From NCBI RefSeq assembly GCF_000025725.1, contig NC_013943.1, positions 248,001-312,000 on the forward strand: a DNA stretch of 64,000 nucleotides, written 5' to 3'. Every line of letters starts with the position of its first letter. Within the stretch, counting starts at the first letter, position 1. Of the stretch, positions 53,208-61,446 are shown piece by piece. Under the pieces are notes generated by a model. It worked only from the letters and a program-made list of their open reading frames with translations, did no database searches and was not told the origin of the DNA. This stretch comes from Denitrovibrio acetiphilus DSM 12809 (GTDB lineage: Bacteria > Chrysiogenota > Deferribacteres > Deferribacterales > Geovibrionaceae). The position numbers and the translations under genes are program-made.

Positions 53208-53651
53208 TTATTTTATCTTAAGTTCTCTACCCATTTCCCGTTGGAGGTCTCTTTCTTTAAGAACCTGGCGTTTGTCGTGGGTTTTCTTCCCTTTTGCCAG
53301 TGCGATTTCGAGTTTGATCAGTCTGTCTTTCTGATATATTTTTAGGGGGACAAGAGTCAGCCCCGCTTCTTTAATCTTCCCTATCAGTCTGTCAATTTGC
53401 TTTCTGCGCATGAGTAGTTTTCTGCTTCGTGTCGGCACATGGTTGTTCCTGTTCCCCTGAAGATATTCGGGTACATGGGAGTTCACAAGGAACACTTCAT
53501 TACCTATGACCTTAACAAATGCCTCTTTCAGGCTGACTCGTGAATCCTTTATAGACTTCACTTCTGTTCCGGTTAACTGAACACCGGTTTCAAATGTTTC
53601 CAGTATCTCATAGTCAAAAAAAGCTTTTTTGTTTTTTGCAAATACTTTCAT
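53208..53651 (-). CDS. smpB: SsrA-binding protein SmpB
   Basis: A 147-residue protein with the full SmpB pattern: KKAFFDYEILETFETGVQLTGTEVKSIK, GNEVFLVNSHVPEY, LLMRRKQIDRLIGKI and the C-terminal basic tail KGKKTHDKRQVLKERDLQRE that enters the mRNA channel. It is the partner of the tmRNA encoded nearby in trans-translation. Confidence 0.97.
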   Translation of the reverse strand: MKVFAKNKKAFFDYEILETFETGVQLTGTEVKSIKDSRVSLKEAFVKVIGNEVFLVNSHVPEYLQGNRNNHVPTRSRKLLMRRKQIDRLIGKIKEAGLTLVPLKIYQKDRLIKLEIALAKGKKTHDKRQVLKERDLQREMGRELKIK

Positions 53652-53770
53652 ATAAATCCTTGCTAAACAATATCATTTATTCGGAGATTTAAATAGTTAA
53701 AATACACTTTTTTAATTGAAAAACAACTCCTGAAATGAGATAATCACTAAAAATTACAGGCGGGGAAAGG

Positions 53771-54187
53771 ATGGCTGTTTATAACGAACAGTTTTCCAAT
53801 GGGATACCGTTTATGGCTGCCTCTGCAAAGAGGTTTATTTCAGAGCTGAATAAGCTCGCCAATGCCATGAAAAGCGGAGAGGGACGTCAGTATGTTATGT
53901 TTACACTTCATTACCTGAAAGACTACTGTGAAACCTATCTTGCATTGGAAAACAGAATCATGCTTAAGCATTGTTTTTATGACGAATCCAACCATACAGC
54001 ACTTCATGCAGGGTTCAAAGAGGATGTGCAGAACCTTATCCGTAGATACGAAGAGTGCGGTTCAGAGCACAGTATACCTTTGGCTGTCCAACAGCTAATG
54101 GCTGGCTGGCTAATGCGTCACATCGGCAAACAGGACAAAGTGCTCAGTGATTATCTTATGTCTATGCTGAAAAAGAAACAGACCTAA
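53771..54187 (+). CDS. Hemerythrin-like protein lacking two iron-ligand histidines
   Basis: A 138-residue four-helix-type protein with the overall bacteriohemerythrin pattern (FSNGIPFM..., LENRIMLKHCFYDESNHTALHAGF, WLMRHIGKQDK). It retains E60, H75, H79, H117 and D122 as equivalents of di-iron ligands. The usual IDxQH histidine is missing (AASAK near residue 18), and the HFxxEE histidine is Tyr56. It may bind iron differently or not at all, perhaps as a sensor or scaffold. It is convergent with the FmdB-type gene, overlapping by 4 nt. Confidence 0.6.
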   Translation: MAVYNEQFSNGIPFMAASAKRFISELNKLANAMKSGEGRQYVMFTLHYLKDYCETYLALENRIMLKHCFYDESNHTALHAGFKEDVQNLIRRYEECGSEHSIPLAVQQLMAGWLMRHIGKQDKVLSDYLMSMLKKKQT

Positions 54188-54432
54188 GAGCTTGCAGCCG
54201 GGCATGTTTTACATGCTTCTTTCGACGATTTGGCAGGACATCCGCCGTTGTCGTTGGAGTAGCCTTGTGAGTACCAACCGCCCCCTTTTAGGTGGAAAGC
54301 GGATGCTGACATTATTTTAATCGCTTTTCCTTTGCATTCCGGACACTCTGTTTCTTCTGAAGCAGAAGAGATGCTTACAAGTTTTTCTGTAACTTTTCCA
54401 CATTTTTCACATGCATATTCGTAAATAGGCAT
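54184..54432 (-). CDS. FmdB-family zinc-ribbon protein
   Basis: An 82-residue protein with the FmdB-type zinc ribbon MPIYEYACEKCGKVTEK...CPECKGKAIKIMSASAFHLKGGGWY, followed by a Cys-rich tail (GGCPA, ACKTCPA). Family members are putative regulators; the role is unknown. It overlaps the hemerythrin-like gene end by 4 nt in convergent orientation. Confidence 0.88.
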   Translation of the reverse strand: MPIYEYACEKCGKVTEKLVSISSASEETECPECKGKAIKIMSASAFHLKGGGWYSQGYSNDNGGCPAKSSKEACKTCPAASS

Positions 54433-54544
54433 TTGTTCACCTCTGTCATTCTATATTCCAGCAAACGAATATAACGCATACCTGATAAAATTCAAGCAAA
54501 AAATATTTCTCAACTTTAAGTTAAAAACTGATGCGGGGGTGATT

Positions 54545-54604
54545 ATGCCGGTTATCCTTGTTACAGTTTTTTTGCTTGTTTGTTTATTATGGAAAGGTTT
54601 ATAA
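54545..54604 (+). CDS. Possible 19-residue hydrophobic peptide
   Basis: MPVILVTVFLLVCLLWKGL is preceded by GGGGGTG about 5 nt before the ATG and would form a single transmembrane segment. It sits in the 309-bp gap before hypE. A perfect TATAAT at 54710-54715, probably the -10 of hypE, lies downstream. No conservation can be checked. Confidence 0.3.
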   Translation: MPVILVTVFLLVCLLWKGL

Positions 54605-54741
54605 GCAGGAATGGGGGATTTCCGTGAGGTACGTTTTCGTATACGTATTGTAGAAGATACGGGGAGTGCGGCCTCTTGAATTTGGTCTGTTAAAATCTTA
54701 GTAAATAGGTATAATGTTAAGTATAAAGATAGGCGGTTGAA

Positions 54742-55725
54742 ATGGAGAAGATAACCATGGCAGTAGGGAGCGGCGGAACGTCCTCCCGTTCATTTGTTTC
54801 AGAAATAATTTTTTCAAGATTAGGCAACGAGCACCTTTTAAAAGCGTCCGATGCCGCAATAGTTAGCACATCCGGCAGGACAGCTTTTACAACAGACAGT
54901 TATGTTGTCCGACCTGAGTTTTTCCCCGGTGGAAATATCGGCAAAATAGCCGTTTGCGGAACTATAAACGATCTTCTGGTTTCCGGTGCGAAACCACTGT
55001 ATCTCTCATTTGGGCTTATTATGCCGGAGGGGTATCCTGTTGCAGACCTTGAGCGTGTTATAGACAGCATGGCAGAGGAGTGCAGAAAGGCAGATGTGAA
55101 GATAGTGTGCGGTGACACAAAGGTTGTGGACAAAGGCGGCTGCGACGGTCTCATAATAAATACATCCGGTATAGGGGAATCACTGCGGGACTATACGGAG
55201 CCATATAATATACAAGAGGGTGATGCTGTTATCCTTACATCTGATGTTGCAAGACACGGTATGAGCGTTATGCTCGCAAGGGGAGAACTGGGCTTTGACG
55301 GTGAGGTTCTGTCTGACTGCGCATGTTTGAAAGATGTTTTTAGTGCAGTGGAAAACCTTAATGTTAAATTTGCCAGAGATGCTACCAGAGGCGGTGTCGC
55401 TGCCGTACTTAACGAGATTGCCTCGGACAGCGGCAAAGGATTTCTTATGCGGGAGACTGATATCCCTATGGATGAAAATGTCGGCTATCTTTGTGATATG
55501 CTGGGGTTTGACCCTCTGGCAGTTGCTAACGAAGGACTTGCGGTTATTATAGTAAGTGAAGAAGATGCCGAAAAGGCACTTTCAAATATCTGCGCCTGTG
55601 AAAACGGACAGAGAGCTGCTATCGCGGGACGTGTGGAGGGCAAAAATGTTATTCTGGAGACATCCATCGGCGGTAAAAGACATATCGAAATGCCTGCTGG
55701 TGAGCTTTTGCCTCGTATCTGTTAG
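54742..55725 (+). CDS. hypE: Hydrogenase maturation protein HypE
   Basis: A 327-residue PurM/SelD-like protein. It begins MEKITMAVGSGGTSS, contains FTTDSYVVRPEFFPGGNIGKIAVCGTINDL, GCDGLIINTSGIGE and FARDATRGGVAAVLNEIA, and ends with the diagnostic C-terminal LPRIC. HypE's terminal Cys receives a carbamoyl group from HypF and dehydrates it to thiocyanate for the NiFe cofactor cyanide ligands. The gene is separate from the other hyp genes, which are not in the window. A -10 TATAAT is present at 54710. Confidence 0.93.
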   Translation: MEKITMAVGSGGTSSRSFVSEIIFSRLGNEHLLKASDAAIVSTSGRTAFTTDSYVVRPEFFPGGNIGKIAVCGTINDLLVSGAKPLYLSFGLIMPEGYPVADLERVIDSMAEECRKADVKIVCGDTKVVDKGGCDGLIINTSGIGESLRDYTEPYNIQEGDAVILTSDVARHGMSVMLARGELGFDGEVLSDCACLKDVFSAVENLNVKFARDATRGGVAAVLNEIASDSGKGFLMRETDIPMDENVGYLCDMLGFDPLAVANEGLAVIIVSEEDAEKALSNICACENGQRAAIAGRVEGKNVILETSIGGKRHIEMPAGELLPRIC

Positions 55726-55942
55726 CTTTGTTACAGCATGCGGAACGAGCAAAATCAGTATTGTGGAAGAAAAATGCGGGATTTGCCATAAGGCAGAAAT
55801 TGTTTATAAGCGTAAACTTACAAAGGCTGAGTGGGACAGAGTTGTTTATGCCATGAAAATCCGAGGGCTTAAGATCAGCGCTTCCGAAGAGAAAACGCTG
55901 AAAAGTGAACTCTACAAAAAACTTGGCAAAGAGGATAAATGA
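55646..55942 (+). CDS. Small monohaem c-type cytochrome lipoprotein
   Basis: A 98-residue product from the ATG at 55646, chosen because GGAGG precedes it and the signal peptide is complete; the GTG at 55700 is an alternative. The signal KCLLVSFCLVSVSFVTAC ends in a lipobox (VTAC). One CXXCH haem motif follows (EEKCGICHKAEIVYKRKLTKAEWDRVVYAMKIRG), with EW and M residues as in small sulfide- or diheme-type cytochrome domains. It overlaps hypE by 80 nt in another frame and hisI by 4 nt. It is probably a membrane-tethered periplasmic electron carrier. Confidence 0.75.
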   Translation: MLFWRHPSAVKDISKCLLVSFCLVSVSFVTACGTSKISIVEEKCGICHKAEIVYKRKLTKAEWDRVVYAMKIRGLKISASEEKTLKSELYKKLGKEDK

Positions 55943-56274
55943 TAAAGATAGACTGGAAAAAACAGGGAGGGCTTCTCCCTGCGATAGCGCAGGATGTAGA
56001 GACCAAAGAGGTTCTGATGCTTGCCTATGTGAATAAGGATGCCTTACGGCTGTCTTTTGAAACAGGATATGCACATTACTACTCCCGGAGCAGGGATCAG
56101 CTCTGGAAAAAAGGCGAAACCTCTGGTCATCTTCAGAAGATAGTCAGCGTTTTTTTAGACTGTGACGGCGATACTATACTTTATCTGGTTAATCAGACGG
56201 GGGCTGCCTGCCATACCGGAGAGAGAACGTGCTTTTTTACAAGACTGGAGGATGTCGGAGAGTCTGATACATGA
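55939..56274 (+). CDS. hisI: Phosphoribosyl-AMP cyclohydrolase
   Basis: A 111-residue enzyme of histidine synthesis (third step). It has YYSRSRDQLWKKGETSGHLQ, the metal-binding DCDGDT and the zinc-ligand motif AACHTGERTCFF. It starts within ATGA of the preceding cytochrome gene and overlaps pilM by 4 nt, forming a tight operon. No HisE domain is fused. Confidence 0.95.
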   Translation: MIKIDWKKQGGLLPAIAQDVETKEVLMLAYVNKDALRLSFETGYAHYYSRSRDQLWKKGETSGHLQKIVSVFLDCDGDTILYLVNQTGAACHTGERTCFFTRLEDVGESDT

Positions 56275-57293
56275 GCAAACTCCTGACGGGTGTGGATATA
56301 GGTGCATCCAATATCAAAATTGTTGGACTGAAAGAGAAGAAAGACAGTTTTGTTGTCAGTAGTATAAATATATTACCTACACCTGCCGGAGCTTTTTCAG
56401 GCGGTACAGTCGCAGATACCGATGTGCTCGCAAAGAGCCTGAGTGAGTGTGTGAAAAAGTGCAGGGGCGCTGAAAAAGATATAGCACTTTCTCTCAAAGG
56501 GGCTGATGTCGTTGTTAAGCGTATCGCTCTGCCGTGGAATGGTAAAGGGCATTTCACCGAACAGTTTCTGTGGAGTGCAGAACAATATATAGGTATGAGC
56601 TCAGAGAGAGCTTCATTTGATGCTCAGCTTCTGCATTACGACAGAGAGACTCAGACGGCGGACGCGGTTCTTGCTGCTGCTTCTAAGGTGAAAGTTGCAG
56701 ACATGCTTGATTTGGCTTCCCAGTCAGGATTGAATCCGGTTGTTCTTGATATTGAATCTCTGGCACTGGTGAACCTTGTGACCTTTTTCAAAGGGCCTCA
56801 GAAGCATATAAATGCTATCATTGATATCGGGCATGACGAGGTTCGTGTTATTTTTTATGAGAACGGGCACGTGGATATGGTTAAAACCATCAGGAAGGGG
56901 GGGCGTTTCATGGCGGAAGACCTTGCTTCCGACCTCGCTATAGACCCGGCTCAGGCTGAAGAGATGATTCGTAATAACGCAACAATGAAAAATGATGCTG
57001 ACGCTCAGGCTGCTGCCGCTGCATATGGGAATAATCTCGGGGCAGAGATAGAGACTACCGTGGATGTATATATTCAGGAACGGGGAAAAGAGCCCGTAGA
57101 TTTTTTTGCATGTGGGGCTATGGCTTATGTCGCTGATGTAGTCGAGAGTATTGAGAGTTCGATGGGTGCCGCCGTGGCACATGTTGACCCTTTCAAATAT
57201 ATAGAGCTGCCCGCTAGTATGCGTTCCCTTGTTGATGGGTGCGGTTCGGGTACATTTGCCCTTGCGTGCGGGCTTGCCATGAGGAAGGCGTAA
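56271..57293 (+). CDS. pilM: Type IV pilus assembly ATPase-like protein PilM
   Basis: A 340-residue actin-fold (FtsA-like) protein beginning LLTGVDIGASNIKIVGLKEK, with NAIIDIGHDEVRVIFYENG and later FFACGAMAYVADVVESIE, as in PilM. PilM is the cytoplasmic base of the PilMNOP alignment complex of type IV pili or T2SS. The partners pilN, O, P and Q do not follow; instead there is a lipoprotein gene overlapping by one nucleotide. It could therefore serve a related but different apparatus. Confidence 0.85.
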   Translation: MSKLLTGVDIGASNIKIVGLKEKKDSFVVSSINILPTPAGAFSGGTVADTDVLAKSLSECVKKCRGAEKDIALSLKGADVVVKRIALPWNGKGHFTEQFLWSAEQYIGMSSERASFDAQLLHYDRETQTADAVLAAASKVKVADMLDLASQSGLNPVVLDIESLALVNLVTFFKGPQKHINAIIDIGHDEVRVIFYENGHVDMVKTIRKGGRFMAEDLASDLAIDPAQAEEMIRNNATMKNDADAQAAAAAYGNNLGAEIETTVDVYIQERGKEPVDFFACGAMAYVADVVESIESSMGAAVAHVDPFKYIELPASMRSLVDGCGSGTFALACGLAMRKA

Positions 57294-58318
57294 TGAACAA
57301 AATTCTGTTACTGGTCTTTTTACTGACATGTGTTTACGCTTGTACAGGTTTTCAACTGAAACCGGAACCACTGGAACCGCCCCCGCCTCCGCCTGTGTCG
57401 GAAAATCCTGTTACGTCCTATGTCTACAGGATAGGCGGCGATCTTAATATCGAATTTGCCATTGCAGACGATAGCTGGGACTATACCGCTGTTATGAGTA
57501 ATGACGGTGTGACATTCACTCTTGTTATTAAAGATGTTGAGCGCGAAATGGGAGATCTTGAAGTTATACGTCCGCTGAAAAGTGTGGATAAAACCGAGTA
57601 CCCGAGCGGATTCAGGCTCGTCTTTCATCTTGCAAGCAGACACTCTGCCTATACCCTTAAGAACGATCTCGGACTTAAAGTTGTTCTGACTGCTCTTGAT
57701 CCTGACATGGAAATACTTTCCATGAACACTTTTGGCTCATGGGCAGACCCTTTGCGCCCTGCGGAAGCCTTTCAGGGGACTTTTGCTGACGGTGGAAAAA
57801 CAACTGTAAAATTTGACGGTCCTCCGCTTTACTCTGCCGGAGAAGCAGGCGGGAGGAACTACATAGATGTTTTCGGAGTTAATATTATTCCGGGGACAAT
57901 AAAACATCCGGCTTTGGTTGCATCTAATAATATGGACGGGAAAACCAGACTGATATTTAATAAGAAAGTTGATGTCTGTCCTGATAACTATTCACTTATA
58001 ATAGGCGAAAAATGCAAAGGTTATAGCGGACTTTCAGGATTCAGAAGAGAAAAAAACGAAAAGACGGAATCTTTTGAGTTCAGATTGCCGGGCAGACCTG
58101 ATATGACAGTGCGTGAGATGAACGGTATAGTTGCATTCGGCTTTAAAGATGCTAAACTTTTTTCAAAAGTTCTTCAAAGGTTTGCGGTAAGCTATGTTTA
58201 TAAAGTTGAAGCGAGAGAGAAAGACGGCATGCTCTGGCTTATATTTCTCTATAACGGTGATCTTAAATATAGAAAATATTATTCCGGCGACAGGTTTTTT
58301 GTTGTCTTTTACAGGTGA
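57293..58318 (+). CDS. Hypothetical lipoprotein downstream of pilM
   Basis: 341 residues from the ATG at 57293 (TAATGA junction with pilM). It has a lipoprotein signal with lipobox VYAC (14-17), a proline-rich linker (EPLEPPPPPPVSENP), and beta-rich sequence in two similar halves (about 45-140 and 230-340), AMIN-like in pattern. Secretin-associated lipoproteins and PilQ N-terminal domains carry AMIN domains. Together with pilM upstream, this suggests a role in pilus or secretion assembly at the outer membrane. The family assignment is tentative. Confidence 0.65.
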   Translation: MNKILLLVFLLTCVYACTGFQLKPEPLEPPPPPPVSENPVTSYVYRIGGDLNIEFAIADDSWDYTAVMSNDGVTFTLVIKDVEREMGDLEVIRPLKSVDKTEYPSGFRLVFHLASRHSAYTLKNDLGLKVVLTALDPDMEILSMNTFGSWADPLRPAEAFQGTFADGGKTTVKFDGPPLYSAGEAGGRNYIDVFGVNIIPGTIKHPALVASNNMDGKTRLIFNKKVDVCPDNYSLIIGEKCKGYSGLSGFRREKNEKTESFEFRLPGRPDMTVREMNGIVAFGFKDAKLFSKVLQRFAVSYVYKVEAREKDGMLWLIFLYNGDLKYRKYYSGDRFFVVFYR

Positions 58319-58322
58319 TTGA

Positions 58323-59459
58323 TTGAAACATCTAAAACTTTTTATCATGGCTGCTGAAAAATCCGGAGATGCTCATGCCGGTTCACTTATCACTGCACTT
58401 AAAAAGCGGTTTGACGTGACTTTGACAGGTACGGGTGGTCCGGATCTGAGAAAGCATGGACAGGTTCAGCTTTATGATATAAAAGACCTGAGTGTCATAG
58501 GTCTCGACGAGGCTCTGAAAAAACTTCGTTTTCTCTTCAGGGTTAAAGACAGGCTTATTCAGGAATTAAGTGAGAACAGACCTGATGCCGTTATTCTTGT
58601 TGATTACCCGGGGTTTAACCTCCGTTTTGCCAGAGAAGTGCAGAAGCTGGGAATACCTGTTATATTTTTCATATCACCGACATTCTGGGCATGGAACTAT
58701 AAGCGTGTATATAAACTCCGTGATTATTGTGATCTTGTGCTTTGTATATATCCATTTGAGGAGGAGATTCTCCGTAAGGAGGGTGTCAATGCGAAGTACA
58801 TAGGTAATCCTCTGAAAAGTGATATTAAATTCAAGTGTGCAGACAGAGATGAATTTCTGGCAAAAGGGAAATTTGAACCTGATGCGAAGATAATAGGTAT
58901 GCTCCCCGGAAGCCGTAAGCGTGAGATAGAATCTCTGCTCCCTGTGATGATAAATGCTGCTGCCTCTCTGCCGGAGTATGAATATGTGCTTGGTGCCGCT
59001 GGCGGTGTGGACGAAGATTATATCAGAGAAAAGATAAAAGGGACGAGAATACGCTTTGCCACGGGGCTTACCCATGACATTATGAAATATTCTGACGTCT
59101 TATGGGTATGTTCTGGTACTGCAACTCTGGAATCAGCCATAGTAGGCACGCCTCTTATACTGCTTTATAAAACAAGCTTTCTGACATATCAGCTGGGCAG
59201 GCTTTTGTACAGGCTGAAATATATCGGTATGCCTAATATAATTATGAAAAGAGCCGTTGTCCCTGAACTTGTTCAGAGTGACGCCAGCGCATTTAACCTT
59301 GTCCGTTACACAGAAAAGATTCGAGACGAATACGAGAGTGTTAAGTCTGATCTGAAAGAGGTAGGGGACTTCTTTCCCGACACAAATGCCTCTGAAACAG
59401 CCGCAGAGGAAATAAATTCCTTTATGGAAAAAATAGCTGTGGAAAAAACTGCCGGCTAG
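58323..59459 (+). CDS. lpxB: Lipid-A-disaccharide synthase
   Basis: A 378-residue GT19 glycosyltransferase joining UDP-diacylglucosamine and lipid X. It has LFIMAAEKSGDAHAGSLI at the N-terminus, VDYPGFNLRFAREVQKLGIPVIFFISPTFWAW, LPGSRKREIESLLPVM and CSGTATLESAIVGTPLILLYK. The start is a TTG at 58323, four nt after the previous stop, with AGGTGA upstream. No ATG precedes the conserved N-terminus. It closes the hypE-hisI-pilM-lpxB run. Confidence 0.95.
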   Translation: MKHLKLFIMAAEKSGDAHAGSLITALKKRFDVTLTGTGGPDLRKHGQVQLYDIKDLSVIGLDEALKKLRFLFRVKDRLIQELSENRPDAVILVDYPGFNLRFAREVQKLGIPVIFFISPTFWAWNYKRVYKLRDYCDLVLCIYPFEEEILRKEGVNAKYIGNPLKSDIKFKCADRDEFLAKGKFEPDAKIIGMLPGSRKREIESLLPVMINAAASLPEYEYVLGAAGGVDEDYIREKIKGTRIRFATGLTHDIMKYSDVLWVCSGTATLESAIVGTPLILLYKTSFLTYQLGRLLYRLKYIGMPNIIMKRAVVPELVQSDASAFNLVRYTEKIRDEYESVKSDLKEVGDFFPDTNASETAAEEINSFMEKIAVEKTAG

Positions 59460-59557
59460 TATCGACCTTATCGTTCAAAACTTTAGATAAATCATCATTT
59501 TTTATTATTTTTTCAATTGGCATCATATTTTCTATTAAATGACCGGAGGAGTCTATT

Positions 59558-60724
59558 ATGGAGAATATGTCCATTCTTAATCTTTTCAGCGCACAGGCAA
59601 AAGTACAGGTGCCTAAAGTCACTGAAACGACAGGGACGCAGCAGGGAGAATTTGAAAATGTTTTCAAAAAATACCTTGATCGTTCAGATAGTTCAGACAA
59701 TACGCTGAAAACAGACACTGCAAAACAAGAGAAGAATAGCGTTGAAGCGGAAGAACCGGAAACGCCTGAAGAAGTTATAGATAACCTTGATATTCCGGAA
59801 GAGCAGAAGGCGGAGCTTAAGCGTATGCTGGACGAAGCAGATTCTGCGGAAGATGTAGCTGTTTTTCTGGATGCGCTCATTGAAGTTACACCAGTCGAAC
59901 CTGAAGAAGTTCTTACACAGATAGCTATGAGTATATTAGGTTCCGAACAGGAAGTAACACCTAAGGAAAGTATGGTTCTCGAACAGTCACTTGATGAGAT
60001 TGCCGCTATACAGTCGGCACAGGCAGCACCCATACTTACACTTGTGAAAAACGAGGTAACCCAGACAAAAGCTCAGTCACAGACTCAGTCAGATGTGCAG
60101 GCTGGTGTGCAGGTTTCTGCGGACAGTGGCCAAGGGGAGTCAAAGAAAGAGACTCTTATGAATATGGTGCAGCAGAAAAACTCAGAGCAGCTTCCGGCAG
60201 ATCTGAAAGAAAAAATAGCCGAGCTGGTTAATGCAAAGCAGGGTTCGGAGAAGACAACAACTGAAACGACTGACACAGGCTTTACTATTAAAACAGAGCT
60301 CACCGAGAAGGTGATTACAACAGAAGTTAAAATTGAGAGCCCTAAAGATATAATGAAATTTGCCGAGCTCATTGAACTTGCTAAAACCCAGAAGGTGAAT
60401 AAGCTAAACATCCAGCTTCATCCGCAGGAACTTGGCAAGGTGAATATTGAGCTTACCGAACAGGCAGGGAAAATAACCGGCAAAGTTATTTTTGAATCAG
60501 AAACCGCAAAGCATCTTTTCAGCTCGAACTCTGAAGCACTTCGACAACAGCTTGCTGACAAAGGAGTAATTGTGGAAAACCTTGAGTTTATCTTTAAGGA
60601 TTTCAGCAATGGAGAATTTGCGGGATGGGAAGGGAAAGAAGGTAAGAAAAGCGGCGGCGGAGCATCAGCTCTTATGCCTGATATAGAAGAAGAGGCTGAT
60701 GAAGCAGATGGTATTTATGCCTGA
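59558..60724 (+). CDS. fliK: Flagellar hook-length control protein FliK
   Basis: A 388-residue protein with an acidic, Gln/Thr/Ser-rich N-terminal ruler region and the conserved C-terminal Flg_hook domain (about 275-350: VNKLNIQLHPQELGKVNIEL, EALRQQLADKGVIVENLEF). SD GGAGGA precedes the ATG. FliK measures the hook and switches export specificity. It is the first of three hook genes in order fliK-flgD-flgE. Confidence 0.92.
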   Translation: MENMSILNLFSAQAKVQVPKVTETTGTQQGEFENVFKKYLDRSDSSDNTLKTDTAKQEKNSVEAEEPETPEEVIDNLDIPEEQKAELKRMLDEADSAEDVAVFLDALIEVTPVEPEEVLTQIAMSILGSEQEVTPKESMVLEQSLDEIAAIQSAQAAPILTLVKNEVTQTKAQSQTQSDVQAGVQVSADSGQGESKKETLMNMVQQKNSEQLPADLKEKIAELVNAKQGSEKTTTETTDTGFTIKTELTEKVITTEVKIESPKDIMKFAELIELAKTQKVNKLNIQLHPQELGKVNIELTEQAGKITGKVIFESETAKHLFSSNSEALRQQLADKGVIVENLEFIFKDFSNGEFAGWEGKEGKKSGGGASALMPDIEEEADEADGIYA

Positions 60725-60747
60725 CAGGCATCTACCGGAGGGGAATT

Positions 60748-61446
60748 ATGTTAGTAAGTAACACAACGACAGTCGACACAAAGCAATATGATACGTCAGA
60801 TATCGAATATAACAACACTCAGGGAGAGCTGTCTCAGTCAGATTTTCTGAACCTGTTCATAACACAGCTTCAGAATCAGGATCCTACAGATCCTATGGAC
60901 GACTCTGCCATGATGGAACAGACAGCAACATTTACACAGGTGGAACTGCTCACCAGTATGGAGAAAAGTCTCAGCGAGATAGCTGGCGGTGCGAGTAACC
61001 TGAATACGCAGCAGCTTATGATGTCTGCCTCTGGCTATATCGGAAAACTTGTGGAGTTTGATGGTAACAATACATACCTTTCTGATGGTGTAGCAGCAGT
61101 GTCATTTGAAGCAGAGGAAGTTCCATTTAAAACAACTGTAACGATTAAAGACTCTGAAGGGAATTTTGTCAGAAGTTTTTCCCCATCAGTTTCTGATACG
61201 GACATGAATACATTTTACTGGAATGGTACTGATGCCGATGGTAATGCTGTAGATGAAGGGAAATATACATTTTCAGTTGTTGCTATCGGTACAGATGGTG
61301 AAAAAATAGATGTTCATACATATGGTAACGGTCTGGTGACAGGAGTCAAAACCGTAGACGGGGAGCTTGTTTACGAAGTTGACGGAAGTGATATTCCTGC
61401 GGAAGATGTTACCTCAGTGAGAGATGCAACTCTCGGAGGTGCTTAA
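60748..61446 (+). CDS. flgD: Flagellar hook-assembly scaffold FlgD
   Basis: A 232-residue protein with the conserved N-terminal FlgD signature (LSQSDFLNLFITQLQNQDPTDPMDDSAMMEQ...) and C-terminal FlgD Ig-like/Tudor domains (NTFYWNGTDADGNAVDEGKYTF). It caps the growing hook. It starts 23 nt after fliK with SD GGAGG and directly adjoins flgE. Confidence 0.96.
   Translation: MLVSNTTTVDTKQYDTSDIEYNNTQGELSQSDFLNLFITQLQNQDPTDPMDDSAMMEQTATFTQVELLTSMEKSLSEIAGGASNLNTQQLMMSASGYIGKLVEFDGNNTYLSDGVAAVSFEAEEVPFKTTVTIKDSEGNFVRSFSPSVSDTDMNTFYWNGTDADGNAVDEGKYTFSVVAIGTDGEKIDVHTYGNGLVTGVKTVDGELVYEVDGSDIPAEDVTSVRDATLGGA

Noticed and set aside
59518-59533. Sigma-54 promoter before fliK
   Set aside because: TGGCATC-ATAT-TTTCT has the -24 GG but lacks the near-invariant G of the -12 GC pair. 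It is too weak to list.
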